Assembly: GCA_027489105.1 (NCBI GenBank)
Contig: JAIYAJ010000242.1
Coordinates: 1-17,863 of the forward strand
Direction: 5' to 3'
DNA: 17,863 nt
Origin: Zymomonas sp.
GTDB taxonomy: Bacteria; Pseudomonadota; Alphaproteobacteria; Sphingomonadales; Sphingomonadaceae
The notes beneath the pieces are model-generated. The model was given only the letters and a program-made list of their open reading frames with translations. It had not been told where the DNA came from and did no database searches. The position numbers were made by a program, and so were the translations under genes. Below are positions 14,142-17,863 of this stretch, piece after piece; within the stretch, counting starts at the first letter, position 1, and each line of letters starts with the position of its first letter.

Positions 14142-15775
14142 GCGGCCTCTCCCAGTCCCAGTTCCTCGATCAGCTGCGTGCGCAGCTTGAACTTCTGTAT
14201 CTTCGACGTCGACATCGGCCATTCGTCGATGAAGCGGATATGGCGGGGGATTTTGAACCCGGCCAGCTTGCCGCGGCAATGGGCGATCAGCTCGGCCTCG
14301 GAGGTCTGGCCGCCGTCGACCAGTTCGATGAAGGCGGCGGGCACCTCGACATAGCGGGCGTCGGGCAGGCCGACGACCTGCGCCAGCTTTACTGCCGGGT
14401 GCGACTGGAGCAGCGACTCGATCTCGGCCGCGGCGACATTCTCGCCGCCGACCTTGAGCATGTCCTTGGTGCGGCCGTGGAACATGATATGGCCGCTCTC
14501 GTCGAACGAACCGATGTCGCCGGTGAAGAACCATCCGTCCCGGATGACCTCGGAAGTCTTCTCGGGCGCCTTGTAATAGCCCTTGAGCATGTTCGGTCCG
14601 CGCGCGACGATTTCGCCGCGCTCGCCCAGGCCGCAATCCTTTCCGGTCTCGGGATCGACGATCCGGACCTCCCACTCGTCGAGCGGCACGCCCAGCCGTC
14701 CCGTCCGCAGCTCGAACGGATCGTCGATGCGGCTGGTGCAGATCGTGCCGGCACCCTCGGTCAGGCCATAGGTGCCGACCTGGATGGTGTGCGGCATCGC
14801 CTTGGTCATCGCTTCCTTGATCCAGGCGGGCTGCACGGCGAAGTTGGAGTTCATCAGGCGCAGCTTCGACAGGTCGGTCGTCGCGAAGGTCGGATGGGTA
14901 ATCAGGTCCTGCATGATCGTGACGAAGCTGGGATAGGCGACCGTTGCCCCCTCGCGCCCAAGCATTGCCAATGCAGTTTCAGCGTCGAAATGCGGCACGG
15001 TCAGGTAAGCGCCACCCGCGTCGAGCACCATAGTCAGCGGCAATATGCCGGCGATGTGGAAGATCGGCAGCGGCGACCAGACCTTGTCCTCTGGCGTGAT
15101 GCGATAGCGCTTGCCGAGATTGCGGCTGTTGCCGACGATCGCGCGGTGGCTGATCAGCGCGCCCTTCGGATTGGCGGTGGTGCCCGACGTGTAGAGCACC
15201 AGCGCGATCTGTTCGGGGTCGACCGCGTCGATGCGGGCGTCGACCGTGGCGTCGTCGACTGCAGCGCCTGCGGACAGGGCTTCGTCGGCCGATATCATGA
15301 AGGGCTGGCACGGCGGATCGAGGCAGATGATCGCGCGCAGCAGCGGCGCATCGTCCAGCGCGAGCGCCTTGGGATCTGCATCGCACAGAGCGGGGAAGGC
15401 GGTCTTCAAGCGCTCGGAAAAGTTGAGCTGGTCGGTGACGGCGCCGGTGGTGACGAGCGCGACGAGATCGGCATCGCGCACCAGGAAGGCGAGTTCATGC
15501 GCCTGGTAGCGCGCATTGACCGGCACCGCGACCGCTCCGATCATCGTCGCGCCGAACATGACCTCGACGAATTCGGGGCGGGTGGTGAGGAGAATGCCGA
15601 CATTCTGGCCGGGCTCGACCCCCATAGCCAGCAGCGCCTTGGCCCAGCGGCGGGCCGATGCATAGAGATCGGCGTGGGTCAACCGCCGGCCCGGAAAGAC
15701 CAGTGCGTCGGACGCGGCATGCGCCTCGGCACTGGCCCTCAGCATCCGGCCATAGCTGTAGATGGCGTCGCTCAT
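14138..15775 (-). CDS. Acyl-CoA ligase (class I adenylate-forming enzyme)
   Basis: A 545-residue cytoplasmic AMP-forming enzyme (PF00501/PF13193) that activates a carboxylic acid with ATP and transfers it to CoA. The phosphate loop is LYTSGTTANPKG (194-205); YGLTE (336-340) is the A5 motif; FFTGD with Asp420 binds ribose; GRTKDMLKVGGENV (434-447) is the hinge; Lys525 in STSKIQK is the A10 catalytic lysine. All are intact, so the enzyme should be active. The acid-binding pocket cannot be read by eye; length and layout suit medium-chain, aryl or alicyclic acids. ATG 15775 overlaps the upstream ABM stop by ATGA, and the gene's own stop overlaps the next ABM start in the same way. Sharing an operator with the receptor and oxygenase operons, it is the probable first intracellular step. 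Confidence 0.94.
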   Translation of the reverse strand: MSDAIYSYGRMLRASAEAHAASDALVFPGRRLTHADLYASARRWAKALLAMGVEPGQNVGILLTTRPEFVEVMFGATMIGAVAVPVNARYQAHELAFLVRDADLVALVTTGAVTDQLNFSERLKTAFPALCDADPKALALDDAPLLRAIICLDPPCQPFMISADEALSAGAAVDDATVDARIDAVDPEQIALVLYTSGTTANPKGALISHRAIVGNSRNLGKRYRITPEDKVWSPLPIFHIAGILPLTMVLDAGGAYLTVPHFDAETALAMLGREGATVAYPSFVTIMQDLITHPTFATTDLSKLRLMNSNFAVQPAWIKEAMTKAMPHTIQVGTYGLTEGAGTICTSRIDDPFELRTGRLGVPLDEWEVRIVDPETGKDCGLGERGEIVARGPNMLKGYYKAPEKTSEVIRDGWFFTGDIGSFDESGHIMFHGRTKDMLKVGGENVAAAEIESLLQSHPAVKLAQVVGLPDARYVEVPAAFIELVDGGQTSEAELIAHCRGKLAGFKIPRHIRFIDEWPMSTSKIQKFKLRTQLIEELGLGEAA

Positions 15776-16068
15776 CGCTTGGGCTCCAGATCGTAGAGCA
15801 TCTCGCGCTCATAGCTGCCGTCCATGCAGCCGATCATCTGCTCGATCAGCGGCTTGCCATGGTCCGTTTCCATGTGCGCCTTGTCGGCGGCCTCGTCGAC
15901 GAAGGACTCGTAGACCGCGAACATGCCGGGTTCGCCGAGCCGGAAGAATTTGAACGCAAGCGTACCGGGCTCCCGGTCGACGAGCGATTCCATTTGCCTG
16001 GCGAGCGAAACGAATTGATCCTCGCGATCCGGTTTGACCCGGAAACGCGACAAGAAGCTGTAAGCCAT
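15772..16068 (-). CDS. Antibiotic-biosynthesis-monooxygenase (ABM) fold protein, copy 2
   Basis: A 98-residue ABM-fold (PF03992) protein and first gene of the operon with the CoA ligase. SFLSRFRVKPDREDQFVSL (4-22) opens the fold; FKFFRLGEPGMFAVYESF (39-56) gives the central strands; DKAHMETDHGKPLIEQM (62-78) is the conserved helix where copy 1 has HMQIDFHDRL. ATG 16068 has an excellent GGGAGAGGG ribosome site 6 nt upstream. The reaction is unknown: members oxidise quinols or polyketides, degrade heme, or are small partner proteins. Co-translation with the ligase on both sides argues that the two ABM proteins serve the same pathway, perhaps as one heterodimer. An operator copy lies at 16122-16139 in its promoter. 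Confidence 0.82.
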   Translation of the reverse strand: MAYSFLSRFRVKPDREDQFVSLARQMESLVDREPGTLAFKFFRLGEPGMFAVYESFVDEAADKAHMETDHGKPLIEQMIGCMDGSYEREMLYDLEPKR

Positions 16069-16121
16069 CGGCGACCCTCTCCCGCCACTGAAGCGCGCTA
16101 GCGCCGTGTGACGTGCATAGA

Positions 16122-16139
16122 AAACAATCATGCATGCTT
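16122..16139. promoter_or_regulatory. Operator-like site 3 (ABM/ligase operon)
   Basis: AAACAATCATGCATGCTT matches AAACAnnCATGnnTGnTT. Its left half is identical over 11 bases to site 1. It occupies the 17-nt spacer between the TTGAAA and TTCTAT hexamers of the minus-strand promoter, a classic repressor position. As a palindrome it is less perfect than sites 1 and 2. Confidence 0.7.
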
Positions 16140-16221
16140 TTTCAAGGGGGCATTTTCTGCGACGTGCATTTTTGTTGCGTCGCGGCAAACCCTGATATCC
16201 CCGCATCCTGTGGCGAAAATA

Positions 16222-16239
16222 AAACATACATGACTGATT
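16222..16239. promoter_or_regulatory. Operator-like site 4 (TonB receptor gene)
   Basis: AAACATACATGACTGATT matches AAACAnnCATGnnTGnTT but has the weakest symmetry of the four. It lies 86 nt before the receptor start and touches the possible -35 (TTGCTT, 16238-16243). Its presence ties substrate uptake to the same regulator as the catabolic operons. Confidence 0.6.
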
Positions 16240-16324
16240 GCTTTTTTGTTTGGCGACGCTAATCTCCGCCCTGTTCTGAACGCTCCCGGCCAGCAAGAGT
16301 CGGGTTCAGGAGAGGAGGTTTGGG

Positions 16325-17863
16325 GTGATCAAGCATCGTTGGTATGGTGGTTCTGCATGCGCGGCTCTTATGGCTGCGCTCATCGCGGGGCCCGCACTCG
16401 CACAGTCGGCGGCGGAAGTGCCGCAGACGGCTGACATCGTCGATCAGGGCGGTCTTCAGGAAATCGTCGTCACGGCCACGCGCCGCAGCACCAATCTTCA
16501 GTCGACCGCGATCGCCATTTCGGCCGTCGACGAATCGCTGATCCGGCAGTCGAGCCCGCGCAATATCGGCGATCTCGCCGCCTTCGTCCCGAACTTCTCG
16601 GCGGCGACCATCACGGGCTTCAACGCGGCATCCTTCTCGATCCGCGGTGTCGGCCAGAACAACATCATCGTCTATTTCGAGCCGCCGGTGGCCGTGCTGG
16701 TCGACGACTTCGTCGTGCCTTCGGTCCAGACCCAACTGCTCGACACCTTCGACGTGGCGCAGGTCGAAGTGCTGCGCGGTCCGCAGGGTACGCTGTTCGG
16801 CAAGAACACGACCGGCGGCGCGGTCGTCGTCAAGACGAAGAAGCCCGAACTGGGCGTAACCAGCGTCGAGGGCCGCCTGCAGGCGGGCTCCTTCGGCACG
16901 GTGATTCCGCAGGCTGCCGTCAATGTCGGCTTCGGTGAGACGCTCGCCTTCCGCGGCGTCATCGGCTACACCAAGTCGGACGGCTATTATAAGGCCGGTG
17001 GTTGTTTCGGCCCCGTCACGCCCTTCGCCACCGGTCCGATCGCGACCAAGTTCGCAGGCCGCAGCGGCTGCGGTGACGGAAGCTCGCTCGGCGGCCAGGA
17101 AGTCTGGAACGGCCGTGCCAAGCTGCTGTGGGAGCCGGGCGATTCGTTCAGCGCATTGCTCCAGTACGAGATGCTGCGCGATCGTTCGGACAGCGTTCCG
17201 GCGGTCAACTTCACGCCCGCATCCAACGCCTTCCTGTTCCACTCGCTGGGGCTGGGTTCGACCCCGAACCGCAACAGCGACCCGCTCGACAACGCCGCGA
17301 TAAGCAACCGTCAGGGCGCGCTGATCAAGATGCGCAGCGGACAGATCGTCAATGTCGACGGCGTCTATCTGAACATGGACTATAAGACCGATATCGGTAC
17401 CCTGACCTCGGTCAGCGGCTATCGTTCGCAGCGGTCACGCCTGCCCAACACCTATATGGGCACCGCGCCGGTCGCTGCCGATGGCACGATCCTGTCGCTG
17501 TTCGACGCGCAGCGCGACGACAATCGCAAGACCTATCAGCAGGAATTGCGCTTTGCTTCGTCGTTCGATGGCCCGTTCAACTTCGTCGCCGGCGGCTTCT
17601 ACCAGAAGGATAACACCACCTTCTGCGTCGCCCAGCTGCTCGGCTTCCTCGACCTGGCGAGCGGCGGCCTGCCCTTCGGTAACTGGAACGACAATCCGTA
17701 CATCCTCTGCAACGCGCAGCGTTCGCGGTCTAAGGCGGCCTTCTTCGAGGGCACGTTCAAGATCACCCCGACGCTGACGCTGACCGGTGGCGCTCGCTAT
17801 ACCTGGGAAAAGAAGACCTGGTTCGGTCGTCAGCAGGTGTTCGCGCAGCAACTCAATGGCGGC
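16325..17863 (+). CDS. TonB-dependent outer-membrane receptor, N-terminal part, cut by window edge
   Basis: Outer-membrane gated channel; 513 residues are visible and the frame is open at the window end, so the last part of the barrel is missing. GTG 16325 has GGAGG (16314-16318) 6 nt upstream. A signal peptide ends at AGPALA (cleavage after residue 26). The TonB box is EIVVTATRR (45-53). The plug domain follows: IGDLAAFVPNFS, FSIRGVGQNN, VLVDDFVV, then the strongly conserved VEVLRGPQGTLFGKNTTGGAVVVKT. Beta strands of the barrel include SVSGYRS, QQELRFAS and LTGGARYTWEKK. Sphingomonads carry many such receptors for aromatic and other organic acids as well as siderophores. The operator shared with the ligase and oxygenase operons suggests it imports the substrate of this pathway. 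Confidence 0.93.
   Translation, partial: MIKHRWYGGSACAALMAALIAGPALAQSAAEVPQTADIVDQGGLQEIVVTATRRSTNLQSTAIAISAVDESLIRQSSPRNIGDLAAFVPNFSAATITGFNAASFSIRGVGQNNIIVYFEPPVAVLVDDFVVPSVQTQLLDTFDVAQVEVLRGPQGTLFGKNTTGGAVVVKTKKPELGVTSVEGRLQAGSFGTVIPQAAVNVGFGETLAFRGVIGYTKSDGYYKAGGCFGPVTPFATGPIATKFAGRSGCGDGSSLGGQEVWNGRAKLLWEPGDSFSALLQYEMLRDRSDSVPAVNFTPASNAFLFHSLGLGSTPNRNSDPLDNAAISNRQGALIKMRSGQIVNVDGVYLNMDYKTDIGTLTSVSGYRSQRSRLPNTYMGTAPVAADGTILSLFDAQRDDNRKTYQQELRFASSFDGPFNFVAGGFYQKDNTTFCVAQLLGFLDLASGGLPFGNWNDNPYILCNAQRSRSKAAFFEGTFKITPTLTLTGGARYTWEKKTWFGRQQVFAQQLNGG

Larger units (their letters stand above)
16069..16324. promoter_or_regulatory. Divergent control region for ABM/ligase operon and TonB receptor gene
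   Basis: A 256-bp gap, AT-rich in its middle, with two CATG-centred operators exactly 100 bp apart. For the minus-strand operon TTGAAA (16140-16145) and TTCTAT (16117-16122) are 17 nt apart and the operator fills the spacer. For the receptor TTGCTT (16238-16243) overlaps the end of the second operator, with TAATCT (16260-16265) 16 nt further on, a weak match. ACGTGCAT is repeated at 16111-16118 and 16162-16169, and GCGACG/CGTCGC (16159-16164, 16178-16183) can pair. No convincing small gene is seen. Confidence 0.6.

Noticed and set aside
14240..15796. Plus-strand open frame of 518 codons
   Set aside because: Antisense shadow of the acyl-CoA ligase, whose motifs are all intact on the minus strand.
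16159..16183. GCGACG/CGTCGC hairpin as a terminator or small RNA
   Set aside because: Only a 6-bp stem with a 13-nt loop and no T-run after it; it lies between divergent promoters where a terminator makes little sense.
16259..17242. Minus-strand open frame of 327 codons
   Set aside because: Antisense to the TonB receptor plug and signal peptide, which are clearly real on the plus strand.

Overview
The window is about 17.9 kb of GC-rich, tightly packed DNA. It reads as a sphingomonad-type alphaproteobacterial chromosome. The reasons are the codon use, the combination of a TonB-dependent receptor with a Rieske oxygenase, SDR, NTF2-fold and CoA-ester genes in short divergent operons, and GTG starts behind strong GGAGG-type ribosome sites. 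I see no transposase, integrase, tRNA, rRNA or CRISPR array. The genus cannot be fixed by eye.

Layout, left to right. (1) Positions 1-569, minus strand: the 5' part of an MFS transporter, divergent from a YeiH-family membrane protein (689-1765). (2) A plus-strand pair: an NTF2/SnoaL-like protein (1852-2403) overlapping an enoyl-CoA hydratase with both catalytic glutamates (2396-3160). (3) A minus-strand operon reading 5899 to 3179: CaiB/BaiF CoA-transferase, a cysteine-free DUF35 OB-fold protein, and a thiolase-superfamily protein without the thiolase cysteines. The last two resemble an Ltp2/ChsH2-type retro-aldolase pair. (4) A ThuA-like protein (5971-6702), convergent with a TetR regulator (6705-7367). 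(5) A five-gene plus-strand operon (7598-13156): SDR, Rieske oxygenase alpha subunit, and the E1alpha, E1beta and E2 of a 2-oxoacid/acetoin dehydrogenase-type complex. (6) A minus-strand operon reading 16068 to 13264: ABM-fold protein, acyl-CoA ligase, second ABM-fold protein, NTF2-fold dehydratase-like protein, every junction overlapping. (7) A TonB-dependent receptor from 16325 that runs off the window.

The main unlisted signal is an 18-bp palindrome-like motif, AAACAnnCATGnnTGnTT. It occurs exactly four times, once per promoter, in the two divergent intergenic regions: upstream of the TetR gene, the SDR operon, the ABM/ligase operon and the TonB receptor. It overlaps or abuts plausible promoter elements at all four. 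This defines a probable TetR regulon that joins outer-membrane uptake, CoA activation, ring or side-chain oxygenation, alcohol oxidation and a thiamine/lipoyl cleavage complex. I infer a catabolic system for an organic acid, probably aromatic or alicyclic. The substrate goes in through the receptor, is made a CoA thioester by the ligase, is oxidised by the Rieske enzyme and SDR, possibly dehydrated by the NTF2-fold protein, and is shortened by hydratase plus aldolase chemistry and by the E1/E2 complex. The set of CoA ligase, Rieske oxygenase, Cys-less thiolase and DUF35 recalls the ibuprofen (ipf) genes of Sphingomonas, but the architecture differs and the substrate is unknown. No oxygenase beta subunit, ferredoxin, reductase or E3 lipoamide dehydrogenase is present in the window.
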